From a virus: a DNA stretch of 64,000 nt. The notes beneath the pieces were generated by a model. The model was not told the origin of the DNA and did not search any database. It saw only the letters and a program-made list of their open reading frames with translations. Positions 54,359 through 62,716 of this stretch are shown in pieces; positions within the stretch are counted from its first letter, which is position 1, and the number at the start of each line of letters is the position of its first letter. The stretch spans positions 1 through 64,000 of IMG/VR virus record IMGVR_UViG_3300020438_005666. One strand, given 5' to 3'. A program made the position numbers and the translations under genes.

Positions 54359-54813
54359 ATTCAATAAGTGGTATATTATCCAGAGAACATCTGGACAAGA
54401 ATAATCATATTAATATTATATGGACAGAAATAGACCAATCGATCTTTAAGCAAAATATTAAAAAGCTTGGACATAATTTATTAAATTTTGATCAACTATA
54501 TTTTGGTAAAGACTCTCCACATTTGATTATATGTAATAATAAAATTTTATTTCATGAAAAATGTAAAAATATTTCTATACAATTTCATATACCTATACTT
54601 TTAATTGAACATGATATAAAACCTAAAAATATCACAGAAACACAAGCATACTCACTTCCTTGTACATATAAAGTGGCATTAAATGAAAAAATTGCTACCT
54701 CGTGGTCTGAACCCTATCATAAAATATTAGAAAAAGACCAAGGTAATAATATTGATATATGGTCAGAAATAATCTTTAAAACTTATAAGAAACTTTTTCA
54801 ATACTATGAATAA
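54355..54813 (+). CDS. Hypothetical protein in glycan block
   Basis: The 152-residue product contains strands HINIIWTEI and HLIICNNKILF and resembles the N-terminal strand-helix pattern of a GT-B half, but no motif is decisive. It overlaps the GT4 gene by four bases and the next gene by eight. It could be an enzyme fragment or a partner of the glycosyltransferases. Confidence 0.5.
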   Translation: MNSISGILSREHLDKNNHINIIWTEIDQSIFKQNIKKLGHNLLNFDQLYFGKDSPHLIICNNKILFHEKCKNISIQFHIPILLIEHDIKPKNITETQAYSLPCTYKVALNEKIATSWSEPYHKILEKDQGNNIDIWSEIIFKTYKKLFQYYE

Positions 54814-55231
54814 TAAAAAATCTATTTTTTTTCACGTAACTGAACAAGAATTGCAGCCGTCGAATAGTTCGTATGAAAATATCGACAATCTTAATAATTA
54901 TGAATCAGAATCATTAGAATCGGTAATATTGCAAGATACCTGTGATTATTTTATAGCAGAAGACGTTCCTGTTCTATTGAGTAAAATATGCTCAAAAATT
55001 AAAAAAAGCGGTGTTTTATATATACAAAGCTTAGATCTAAAACAGCTTTGTATTGCGGTAACTTTTGATATGATGCCAACAGAAACTATTAAGAAAGTTA
55101 TATATCCAGATAAAAAATCTATCCATAACATGGGAGACATTTTGCAATATCTTAAAGATCAGGGTATGAAAATTACTATAAAAAAATATATTAATATATT
55201 TGAATATTATATAGAAGCTATAAAGCAATGA
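54806..55231 (+). CDS. Methyltransferase-like C-terminal half, truncated
   Basis: The 141-residue product reads like the second half of a class I SAM methyltransferase: ESVILQDTCDYF in place of the D-V---LEH strand, then LLSKICSKIKKSGVLYIQSLD as the L--GG-L strand. The SAM-binding glycine loop expected upstream is missing, and there is no room for it before the start. Either a remnant or a non-catalytic partner. Coupled by overlaps to both neighbours. Confidence 0.45.
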   Translation: MNNKKSIFFHVTEQELQPSNSSYENIDNLNNYESESLESVILQDTCDYFIAEDVPVLLSKICSKIKKSGVLYIQSLDLKQLCIAVTFDMMPTETIKKVIYPDKKSIHNMGDILQYLKDQGMKITIKKYINIFEYYIEAIKQ

Positions 55232-55902
55232 ATCAAAATACTAATTTTATCATTTCTATCGGTTCTGTATCAGAACATAGTCTATATATGCAAAAAATAT
55301 ATAAACAAAAATATTTAGATTTTCAAATCAAAAATATATTAAACTCCTATAAAAGATCTAAAATTATTGTAGTAGGATCTTGGGAATATTTAGATAGTAT
55401 TATTAGCTCTAGGGTTAAATATCTTAATTATAATTCTAATCAAACATCAAATATAGGAACGGCTATTAAAAAAGCTATTCAAATGGTCAACTCTTCTTCT
55501 TTAGCTATAATGAATGTAGAAATGTTTTTTGATACGGAAATACTGGGTAAAACTAAGATTAAGAATAACTCTATAATAGTTAATAATAATAGTAATTTTA
55601 AATCTAAAATAGGCTGCACAATAAACAATGATAGGGTTAAATTTGTTTTTTATGATTTAGAAAATAAAGCTTGTGAATTCATATACATAAATCAAAAAAG
55701 TTTTGATAAGTGTAAGAATATTGTTCAGAATTATGTATCCAATAATATGTATTTATTTGAAATTATAAACACATTAATAGAACACGACATAGAAATTAAA
55801 CCATATAAAATTAATAAAAATATATGTCACTTATATGAAATAAAAGATCTTAGTAAAATAAGAAACTGTATCAAAAGGACTAGACTCAATGTTCCTCTAT
55901 AA
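55228..55902 (+). CDS. Putative nucleotidyltransferase-fold protein
   Basis: The 224-residue product has KIIVVGSWEYLDSII, NQTSNIGTAIKKAIQMV and LAIMNVEMFFDTEI, which follow the strand order of sugar-phosphate nucleotidyltransferases (the N-GTA-S and GD-------I parts). The usual GxGTRx9K start motif is absent, so catalysis is uncertain. Given gmd/fcl and many glycosyltransferases, a role in sugar nucleotide handling is possible. Overlaps both neighbours. Confidence 0.45.
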   Translation: MNQNTNFIISIGSVSEHSLYMQKIYKQKYLDFQIKNILNSYKRSKIIVVGSWEYLDSIISSRVKYLNYNSNQTSNIGTAIKKAIQMVNSSSLAIMNVEMFFDTEILGKTKIKNNSIIVNNNSNFKSKIGCTINNDRVKFVFYDLENKACEFIYINQKSFDKCKNIVQNYVSNNMYLFEIINTLIEHDIEIKPYKINKNICHLYEIKDLSKIRNCIKRTRLNVPL

Positions 55903-56236
55903 AGAATCTATTAATCCAGAAGATCAAGATATAATAAATACCTATAAAGGAATAGAAAATGGCCAAGCTTGCATAATTGCTGATCATTTTAATTATATTG
56001 ATATGAATATTAGTTGTTTCCATTCTTTTTTTATAGGACAAATGGTTAACGAATATATTTTAGTAATAAATCATAAAGATTTTAAAACATTAGTAGATCT
56101 TGATTATAATAAACAATATATCGTATTACTTGATAAGCAAAATATAGACAATCATGTAAATTATATAAATTCTCAAGAAACATTAATAGACATAAAGTAT
56201 CAAATAGGGGAAATATTAAATAATGAAAAATTATAA
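55889..56236 (+). CDS. Hypothetical protein
   Basis: The 115-residue product has no motif I can identify; it is mixed alpha/beta and rich in Asn and Ile. It overlaps the preceding gene by 14 bases and the nuclease gene by 14 bases. No function can be proposed beyond its place in the glycan block. Confidence 0.5.
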   Translation: MFLYKESINPEDQDIINTYKGIENGQACIIADHFNYIDMNISCFHSFFIGQMVNEYILVINHKDFKTLVDLDYNKQYIVLLDKQNIDNHVNYINSQETLIDIKYQIGEILNNEKL

Positions 56237-57014
56237 TTCACTTAACGAAACGGCAAAACAAAAATTAATACAAGATATTTATGTCGGAGAAGATCAAAGC
56301 TTTCAGTATATAGCAAAAGAGTATAATACTTATCCTAATAAAATTTTAAGAGATGCTAAAAAGTTTAAAATACCGATTCGTGACAAATCACAAGCTCAAA
56401 AAAATGCTCTTAAAAATGGTTCACACCGACATCCTACCAAGGGAAGGTCTAGAACTCAAGAAGAAAAGGATAAAATAGGTCTAGGAGTTTTACATTCTTG
56501 GTCAAAAGCAGATCAGAAGACAATAGATAAAAAGAAGAAGCAGTCAAAAAAATTATGGGATAAAAAAACAGATCAACAAAAAAATGAAATGCTACAAAAA
56601 GCTAATTATGCTGTGAGAGAAAGTAGTAAAAAGGGTTCTAAGATGGAACATTTTATACTCAACTTTTTAGTAAATAATAGCATTAAAGTAGATTTCCATA
56701 AAGAACAATTCTTAGTTAATACAAAGTTGCAGATTGATTTATTCCTACCTACTATGAATATAGCTATCGAAGTAGATGGTCCTTCACATTTTGAGTCTGT
56801 GTGGGGCGAAGAGGTTTTACAAAGAAACATAACCTATGATGCTAAGAAGACTGGTCTAATTATAGGTAAAGGATATAAGCTGATTAGAGTAAAGCAAAAG
56901 AAAGATTTCTCTAAGACAAGAGCTAAGATTGTTTGTGATAAGCTATTACAAACTATTTATAACATCAACGATACCGTAAGTAAAGTTATAGAAATAGAGG
57001 ATAACAATGCCTAG
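56223..57014 (+). CDS. Vsr-like endonuclease with NUMOD-type N-terminus, possible homing endonuclease
   Basis: The 263-residue product has an N-terminal helix-turn-helix (QYIAKEYNTYPNKILRDAKK), then H-R-HPTKGRSRTQEEKDKIGLG, resembling NUMOD3 DNA-binding repeats, and a C-terminal PD-(D/E)xK core: EHFILNFL, LQIDLFLPTMNIAIEVDGPSHF and YDAKKTGLI. This layout is that of EDxHD/Vsr-fold free-standing homing endonucleases known from phages. No intron or inteins are visible beside it. It overlaps both neighbours by 8-14 bases, so it is part of the operon and not a recent clean insertion. Confidence 0.7.
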   Translation: MKNYNSLNETAKQKLIQDIYVGEDQSFQYIAKEYNTYPNKILRDAKKFKIPIRDKSQAQKNALKNGSHRHPTKGRSRTQEEKDKIGLGVLHSWSKADQKTIDKKKKQSKKLWDKKTDQQKNEMLQKANYAVRESSKKGSKMEHFILNFLVNNSIKVDFHKEQFLVNTKLQIDLFLPTMNIAIEVDGPSHFESVWGEEVLQRNITYDAKKTGLIIGKGYKLIRVKQKKDFSKTRAKIVCDKLLQTIYNINDTVSKVIEIEDNNA

Positions 57015-57729
57015 AGCTAAAAAAACAGAAACCAAAACAGAAACCAAAACTACACAAGATAAATGTTCTATTTGGGATATTGAATGGACAGATCATGTTC
57101 TATCTTTATTATCAGAAGATGAAAAAATTCAAGGAAATCCTACAACAGATGGTTTGAGGCGAGTGTTTGAAAAAGCTATGAACTGCACAATAATAGAGTC
57201 TACGTCCGATGTTGTTCAATCTCCACAACCAAGCAATGAAAAAAGAGCCACTGTTATTCACTCCTTAAGTTATTATATAAATGATAGCTCTTTAGATGAT
57301 GCCTTAAAGATTCGAACCGTAAATGGAGCTGCGGATGTATACTGGGGTAATTGCGATAAAGTATTCCGTAACCATCCTGTGGCAGTCGCAGAAACTAGAG
57401 CTGAGGGTAGATCTTTAAGAAGAGCTTTAAGGCTAAGAAAAGTACTAGCTGCTGAAGAAGTTGTAGAATCAACAGAAGACGATATTGGAGCAGATAATGT
57501 CACAAAAATAACTAACAATCAAATTAATTTTATAGATGTAATAGCTAAAAGATTAGATATTGATGTTTTAGCTATTATTAAAAATCTTGGAATAAATCAG
57601 GATAATGTTAAAAATATCTTGCATGAAGATGCTTTAAGGGTTATAAGAGAGTTATCATCATATCAACAAAAGGTGGATGATATACCAGAAAATATAAAGG
57701 GTTACGTTAACAACTGGAGTTTATTATGA
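57007..57729 (+). CDS. Phage protein, possibly single-strand annealing/recombination type
   Basis: The 240-residue product has a Thr/Lys start, a globular core (15-155) and a helical C-terminal part. The core has the segment NHPVAVAETRAEGRSLRRALRL (about 122-143), similar in style to the GA---A-GRALR motif of Rad52-like annealing proteins, which is the reason for the tentative call. The next gene encodes a zinc ribbon. Without a profile search this remains a guess; it is certainly a real gene, being coupled by overlaps on both sides. Confidence 0.5.
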   Translation: MPRAKKTETKTETKTTQDKCSIWDIEWTDHVLSLLSEDEKIQGNPTTDGLRRVFEKAMNCTIIESTSDVVQSPQPSNEKRATVIHSLSYYINDSSLDDALKIRTVNGAADVYWGNCDKVFRNHPVAVAETRAEGRSLRRALRLRKVLAAEEVVESTEDDIGADNVTKITNNQINFIDVIAKRLDIDVLAIIKNLGINQDNVKNILHEDALRVIRELSSYQQKVDDIPENIKGYVNNWSLL

Positions 57730-58046
57730 AAGCAAAGTACAAAGTAGGGGATAAGCTTGAATTTGAATTAGATGGAGCTGGTCAAAAAGAGCTTTTCAAA
57801 GAAATAGCAAATATACAAGAAATTTTTGGAGAAGCTAAGTGTGGCGTATGTGGGTCTGAAAACATTAAGTTTGTGGTTAGAGTTGTCGAGGACAACGAAT
57901 ATTATGAATTACGCTGTATGGACTGTGGAGCAATTCTTTCCTTTGGTCAACATAAAAAAGGTGGAACTCTCTTTCCAAAAAGAAAAGATGCTGAAGGTAA
58001 TTACATGAAGAATAATGGCTGGTATAAATGGCAGCCTAAAACATAA
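57726..58046 (+). CDS. Zinc-ribbon protein
   Basis: The 106-residue product has C39-x2-C42 and C69-x2-C72 (CGVC and CMDC), a standard zinc ribbon, flanked by KYKVGDKLEFEL at the start and a Lys/Trp-rich end. Coupled to the previous gene by ATGA overlap. It is the last plus-strand gene before the terminator at 58076. Likely nucleic-acid-binding. Confidence 0.65.
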   Translation: MKAKYKVGDKLEFELDGAGQKELFKEIANIQEIFGEAKCGVCGSENIKFVVRVVEDNEYYELRCMDCGAILSFGQHKKGGTLFPKRKDAEGNYMKNNGWYKWQPKT

Positions 58047-58075
58047 TATTATTATAAGCAAATGATAATATATTT

Positions 58076-58108
58076 AAAGACAGCAGTTAATTCTGTTGTC
58101 TTTTTTTT
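58076..58108 (+). terminator. Rho-independent terminator between convergent genes
   Basis: An 11-bp stem (58076-58086 with 58093-58103, one G-T pair) with a 6-base loop is followed by a T run to 58108. It ends the long plus-strand gene series and overlaps the 3' end of the minus-strand sulfotransferase gene. Confidence 0.85.
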
Positions 58109-58674
58109 ATAGTTTCATATAAACATATATCTTCTTCATATATAGACTCTGTCATTTTCCTTGTTTTTTTATCATAATACAGATTAAATCTATTATGATT
58201 ACTTTTAAGTATTATTGGTATATTTCCTTCTAATTCTTTATTATGAAATATTTTATACATTTCTTTAGTTTCTTTTTCTAAATTATCATATAAGCATATA
58301 CGATCAAAAAACTTTATATCACCAATCCTATTTACCATAGGTATAAAATGAATGTAAGAATAATGCTCTGTATCTAAATATAAAGCCTCTACAAATTCAT
58401 TAAAAGAAATATTGCGCAAATGATATTTTATACAAGCTTGATTGTCATATTTGTTTTTTCCTCCTACTTTTAAATAAAAGAAGGCGCTAACCAATCTATC
58501 TAAAGGATTTCTAATTATAGTAAAGGTATAAGCGTTCAGTTTTTCTTGTAAAAATTCGTGCTTCTTCTTTGTTACGGGTATAACATCAGCAAACATATGC
58601 CTCCACATACTGCCCCCAGTTTTAGGTATATGAAGAAAAAAATATTCCTTATTTTGATAAAAGAAAGTTTCCAT
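58087..58674 (-). CDS. Sulfotransferase family protein (carbohydrate type)
   Basis: Sulfotransferases move sulfate from PAPS to sugar or other hydroxyl groups. The 195-residue product has the PAPS phosphosulfate loop FLHIPKTGGSMWRHMF (about 13-28) and the 3'-phosphate strand TIIRNPLDRLVSAFFYL (52-68), as in the Sulfotransfer_2 family. It is shorter than eukaryotic members (about 300) but keeps both motifs. Its stop lies inside the loop of a terminator hairpin serving the opposite strand. With the glycosyltransferases it suggests sulfated glycans. Acceptor unknown. Confidence 0.8.
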   Translation of the reverse strand: METFFYQNKEYFFLHIPKTGGSMWRHMFADVIPVTKKKHEFLQEKLNAYTFTIIRNPLDRLVSAFFYLKVGGKNKYDNQACIKYHLRNISFNEFVEALYLDTEHYSYIHFIPMVNRIGDIKFFDRICLYDNLEKETKEMYKIFHNKELEGNIPIILKSNHNRFNLYYDKKTRKMTESIYEEDICLYETIKKRQQN

Positions 58675-58683
58675 TTTTAAAAC

Positions 58684-61600
58684 TTAATTTTGATTTTCAT
58701 AAAAATTTGGAGGTGGAGTAAAACATTCTACTATATCCTCCCACAGTAAACAATCTGGACCATTAGTTTCTGCTTTATGAACTAGTGCTTGATGTTTACC
58801 TTCTTTATAATTTTTTAATGTTTGTAAACATTCAAGGTTACACCAACATGATGTAGGAGTGGGTGTTGCAACTGAAACAGGTTCTGTCGCAAGTGTGGTA
58901 GTAGGACAGCAAGCTTCGTTAGGGTCTTGATAAGCTCTACTACTTTCTAGAACAATATATCTATTATCATCATAGTAAGCATACACTGTATCACATTTAC
59001 AAAGCTCTATTCCTAAATAATCATATATTTTTATCTTAGCTTTATTAATAGACTGTTTAATATTTCTACCTTCAGCATCCCATATATCATAATATTCATA
59101 GAAAGCTACCTCTCCACCAGTAGGATTAATTAATTCAGCTTCAACAGTACCATATTTCTGTAAATTACCTAGTAATCTAGCCACTACTATTTTATTAGCT
59201 GGGGGAGCTACCCAAACACCTCTTTCTCTATCCCATCGTAAATCAATGGGTCCAGCAGGCCACGTTTTGGGGTTTTCTAGCCAATCTTTTAAGAATTGGT
59301 CTTTGAGTCCTTTTCTTCTAAACATGCCTTTCTCTGTGTCTTCTGCAGAATCGACAGCATTAGGTATAGGTTTTCCGGAAGTGTCATATCCCCAACCTTG
59401 CAAACTTAATGGGCCTTTCAATATGTTATACCTAAAATTCTCTTCTGCTTGTCTGGCTTCCTCATCACTATCCTGATTACTATATTTAAAATCTTCAAAA
59501 TCATTACCATAACTAATTAAGTGACAAATAAAACCTTTAGTACTGCCGTTAATTCTATCTCCCCAATCATTTAACATAGTTTCAGAAGTTACAGCGTTTA
59601 AATACTGTTGGTTCACTGGTAGGTCATATGTTAAAGCAGAATCTAAAAGGAAAGGAGGTATTTCACTCCTTGGTCTAGACGATGGAGGTCTACCTGGCTG
59701 AGTATCTACTGGCTTATCACTAAATTCCATCTGCGAACACTCATAATCTTGATACATAGTCAATCTAGGTAGATGCGCCCTATCATCTCCTTCTTGATTA
59801 GTACTGATGGGCGTAAAAATTAAATCAAGTGTTGATATCGCTACACGATGAAATGTATTTTTTCTAATATGTTCCCAAGTGTAGCCCTTCTCTAGTTCTG
59901 TTTTTGGTCTGTTCTGTAGAATGTTACCAGTAGAAGCATTTGATGGGGGTGGTAATGGAGGAGGCGGTGGTGGAGTTGGCCCACAAGCATGACACCCTCT
60001 AGCTAACCCTGCTGTGCCGTCAGAACAATCAGTTCCTCCACTAGCATTGGTTGCTTTATCTCTCATAAAAAACGAACCAATAAGTAATAATCCAGGACTT
60101 CTGCCACTACCCGGAGTATTATCTCCACCATCTTCTTGACTAATGCCATCCTGATTAACTTTAGGAATATCAAAAAATCTTTTTTTAGACAGTTCCTGGT
60201 CTGTAGAATTTATTAACTTTTGTAAATCTATAGCCTGATCTTTGAAAAACTTATTAATGTAAGACATTGATTGATAGCTCTTAGACCATAAATCAGCTAA
60301 AGCTCTTCCGGGCTCTCCAAACTTAGGTGTGTATGTTTGAAAATTATAAGTAGTTGTATAACCACTTTCCCCTATATTAATATTAATGTCTGTTAATGTA
60401 GCTGCATTAGTACCTACCATAAAACCAAGATTATAAGAAGGTAAAGAAGGTACTGTGATAGAGCCAGATTCTTGTTTTTGTAAACCCCTTGGGCCATCTT
60501 GAGCAATAAGAGCACCATACTGATTCATTCTATCATAACCATCATCAAATCCATCGCTAAATTTCCATGGGCACAACTCCTGATTATTATCTACCATAGT
60601 TCCACCTACAGGATTTGATACATAACTCCATGGTCCGTATACAAACAAATTGCTTTTCATAGGTAATATAAAATGACTAGGAACAACAGCCGGTCTATTA
60701 CTTTTTAGAATATTAAAAGCACTTCTATTAGTTGGGGCACCATCTTGAGTGTCATCAGGATCATCACAAAAAGTATCTCCTAAAGCTGTAGATAATTCAG
60801 GGTGTTGATCTCCAAATAATGCCATTAATGCTACAGCACCCTGACTCATTAAATTAACTTCACATAATTCTCCATCAGCCTGTAATTTAAGTTTTGGGGG
60901 ACCATTAACTTCAACTTTAACATACTGATCACCATCTATCTGATAAATAGATTCATCTATAGAACAACTTAAAAAAAGTTGATCATTCTTCTGAACAAAT
61001 GATCCATCATCAATACTAGAAAGATCTATACTCCAGTTTAGATTTGCAAATCCCGACTTTATTATATTTTCTTTTTCGTCAAATCTACAAAATGAACCAA
61101 CTCTATTATCAGAACCGTGAAATAAAAGAGTTTCTTGACCAATCTGTAGTCCTAATATATTATTTACATTTGGGTTTGGCCAAGCCCCAGCTGTAGAAGG
61201 CGAATCGCTAGTATAATATAGTCCTCCAGGCTCTGCTTTTAAGTCGAAAGCAGGAGCATTCCCGAATTTATCTTTAATGCAAACCCCACTATTAGCATCC
61301 CCTATTTGTATTAGATATGTTTTACCGTAATAGTTATCATGAACATTTTTAATCCACTTGAACGCCTGTTCTAATTTTGGCATTGTAACTGCAACATCAT
61401 CTTTAACCAATTGATTAATATGTGCATTGATAGAGGTGGGATTTTTATTATCTATAATATCTTGAAAAAATTTACCAGTGATCTCTCTAAGTTCGGCCAA
61501 ATCTAAACCTAAAGCATCAAAAACCTGTGGCCCATAGAGATTATTATTATTTGTCTCAGAAATATACATGCACCATGTTTGAAAAGTAGCTGTAGATAAT

Positions 61601-61767
61601 AGTTCTTTTTCAGTTAATTCAAACTCCGTAAAGCCCATACCAAGAGCGGTAGATATCATGGTACAATCAAAATCTGCGATAAATACACTCTCTGGTTCTG
61701 ATAGGTAAGCCTCAAAACCATTACCTGTTAATCTTTCTCCAAAAAACATTTTTACATTACAAGCCAT
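58684..61767 (-). CDS. Large virion/baseplate-type protein
   Basis: The 1027-residue product has no signal peptide and starts MACNVKMFFGERLTGNGFEA. It appears modular: an N-terminal helical region (about 50-165), a beta-rich part with many Gly and Cys (170-560), a poly-Pro spacer (CGPTPPPPPPLPPPSN near 591-606), and a C-terminal beta region ending in Thr/Pro and Cys-rich segments (VATPTPTSCWC) like those in the giant adhesin. Likely a tail or baseplate protein; I cannot name the family. It lies 9 bp from the sulfotransferase gene. Confidence 0.6.
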   Translation of the reverse strand: MACNVKMFFGERLTGNGFEAYLSEPESVFIADFDCTMISTALGMGFTEFELTEKELLSTATFQTWCMYISETNNNNLYGPQVFDALGLDLAELREITGKFFQDIIDNKNPTSINAHINQLVKDDVAVTMPKLEQAFKWIKNVHDNYYGKTYLIQIGDANSGVCIKDKFGNAPAFDLKAEPGGLYYTSDSPSTAGAWPNPNVNNILGLQIGQETLLFHGSDNRVGSFCRFDEKENIIKSGFANLNWSIDLSSIDDGSFVQKNDQLFLSCSIDESIYQIDGDQYVKVEVNGPPKLKLQADGELCEVNLMSQGAVALMALFGDQHPELSTALGDTFCDDPDDTQDGAPTNRSAFNILKSNRPAVVPSHFILPMKSNLFVYGPWSYVSNPVGGTMVDNNQELCPWKFSDGFDDGYDRMNQYGALIAQDGPRGLQKQESGSITVPSLPSYNLGFMVGTNAATLTDININIGESGYTTTYNFQTYTPKFGEPGRALADLWSKSYQSMSYINKFFKDQAIDLQKLINSTDQELSKKRFFDIPKVNQDGISQEDGGDNTPGSGRSPGLLLIGSFFMRDKATNASGGTDCSDGTAGLARGCHACGPTPPPPPPLPPPSNASTGNILQNRPKTELEKGYTWEHIRKNTFHRVAISTLDLIFTPISTNQEGDDRAHLPRLTMYQDYECSQMEFSDKPVDTQPGRPPSSRPRSEIPPFLLDSALTYDLPVNQQYLNAVTSETMLNDWGDRINGSTKGFICHLISYGNDFEDFKYSNQDSDEEARQAEENFRYNILKGPLSLQGWGYDTSGKPIPNAVDSAEDTEKGMFRRKGLKDQFLKDWLENPKTWPAGPIDLRWDRERGVWVAPPANKIVVARLLGNLQKYGTVEAELINPTGGEVAFYEYYDIWDAEGRNIKQSINKAKIKIYDYLGIELCKCDTVYAYYDDNRYIVLESSRAYQDPNEACCPTTTLATEPVSVATPTPTSCWCNLECLQTLKNYKEGKHQALVHKAETNGPDCLLWEDIVECFTPPPNFYENQN

Positions 61768-61780
61768 AATAATCCTTCGC

Positions 61781-62716
61781 TTATATAATTTTGGGTTGAG
61801 GTGTTATAATATCGTTATTATTTTGAATAAACCCAGCACTGGTTACTACTCCGTCGTCAGGTACAGGAGGTCTAATATCTGTACCAGGATTACCAGTACA
61901 AACCCCATCTTTGTCTACTTGTGTTAAATAATGTACCTTATTTCCTAAAACAAATTTCTTACTAGGTTCATACGATGTTTCTTCTCCATATCTATGGTCT
62001 ATAGTCCCTTGACCACCACAGGAACTAGCAGCTATAGTATTTAATAATGTTCTTAACGCACCACTAGGTGGCGCAACTTTTTTATTTATAGGAACTACCT
62101 CAAAATTTCCGCCAACAATCTGTACAAAAAAATCAAAACCAGCTTCTTTGCAGGCTTGATCTATAATATTTAAAACATTAGAGCTTGTATCGTTAATTCG
62201 TAAGTAAAATGGGCAAATAGCTATGACCTGAGAAAGATCAAGACTTAACGTTGCTCCACAAACTGGCAGCAAGACAGACTGTTGATGCAGTGCTCTTAAT
62301 ACATATAACATGGGTATACCTGATTCATCTTTAAACGAAGCCATAAAATCTCCGCAATCAAAATTACAAACAGATGGTTCCAACAGAGCTAAAACATTAA
62401 TTAGATTGGGTGTATCGAGACTACAATAATAGTCGTTCATAATAACAGAGACATTATTAAGGCTTTGTCTACCATCGGTTAATCTAACATCCCATACTAA
62501 TCCTGAGGAAGATTGTTGGTAAGTATGGTCTGCTAAAACACCACTAAAATTAAAACCTCCCACATTAATAGTATATACACAACCCAAAGAGCCGTTATAT
62601 GTTCCGCATTCTTGTTGCTCTATTAATTTTAATGATACACTCGATTCGCTAGAACCGAATCCTAAATTACATGTTAAACTAGCAATTTCACAATTAAAAG
62701 CTTTAGCTGAAGCCAT
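61781..62716 (-). CDS. Tail/baseplate hub-like protein
   Basis: The 311-residue product contains a pattern seen in phage tail hub proteins: V-G-FNFSGVLAD, then LVWDVRLTDGRQSLNNVSVIMNDYY (about 70-98) and SNVLNIIDQACKEAGFDFFV (about 178-198), with I-VVPINKK after it. Many Cys residues are present, unusual for a cytoplasmic protein. It overlaps the gene to its right by 14 bases. Hub-like role is moderately supported by pattern, not by a search. Confidence 0.5.
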   Translation of the reverse strand: MASAKAFNCEIASLTCNLGFGSSESSVSLKLIEQQECGTYNGSLGCVYTINVGGFNFSGVLADHTYQQSSSGLVWDVRLTDGRQSLNNVSVIMNDYYCSLDTPNLINVLALLEPSVCNFDCGDFMASFKDESGIPMLYVLRALHQQSVLLPVCGATLSLDLSQVIAICPFYLRINDTSSNVLNIIDQACKEAGFDFFVQIVGGNFEVVPINKKVAPPSGALRTLLNTIAASSCGGQGTIDHRYGEETSYEPSKKFVLGNKVHYLTQVDKDGVCTGNPGTDIRPPVPDDGVVTSAGFIQNNNDIITPQPKII

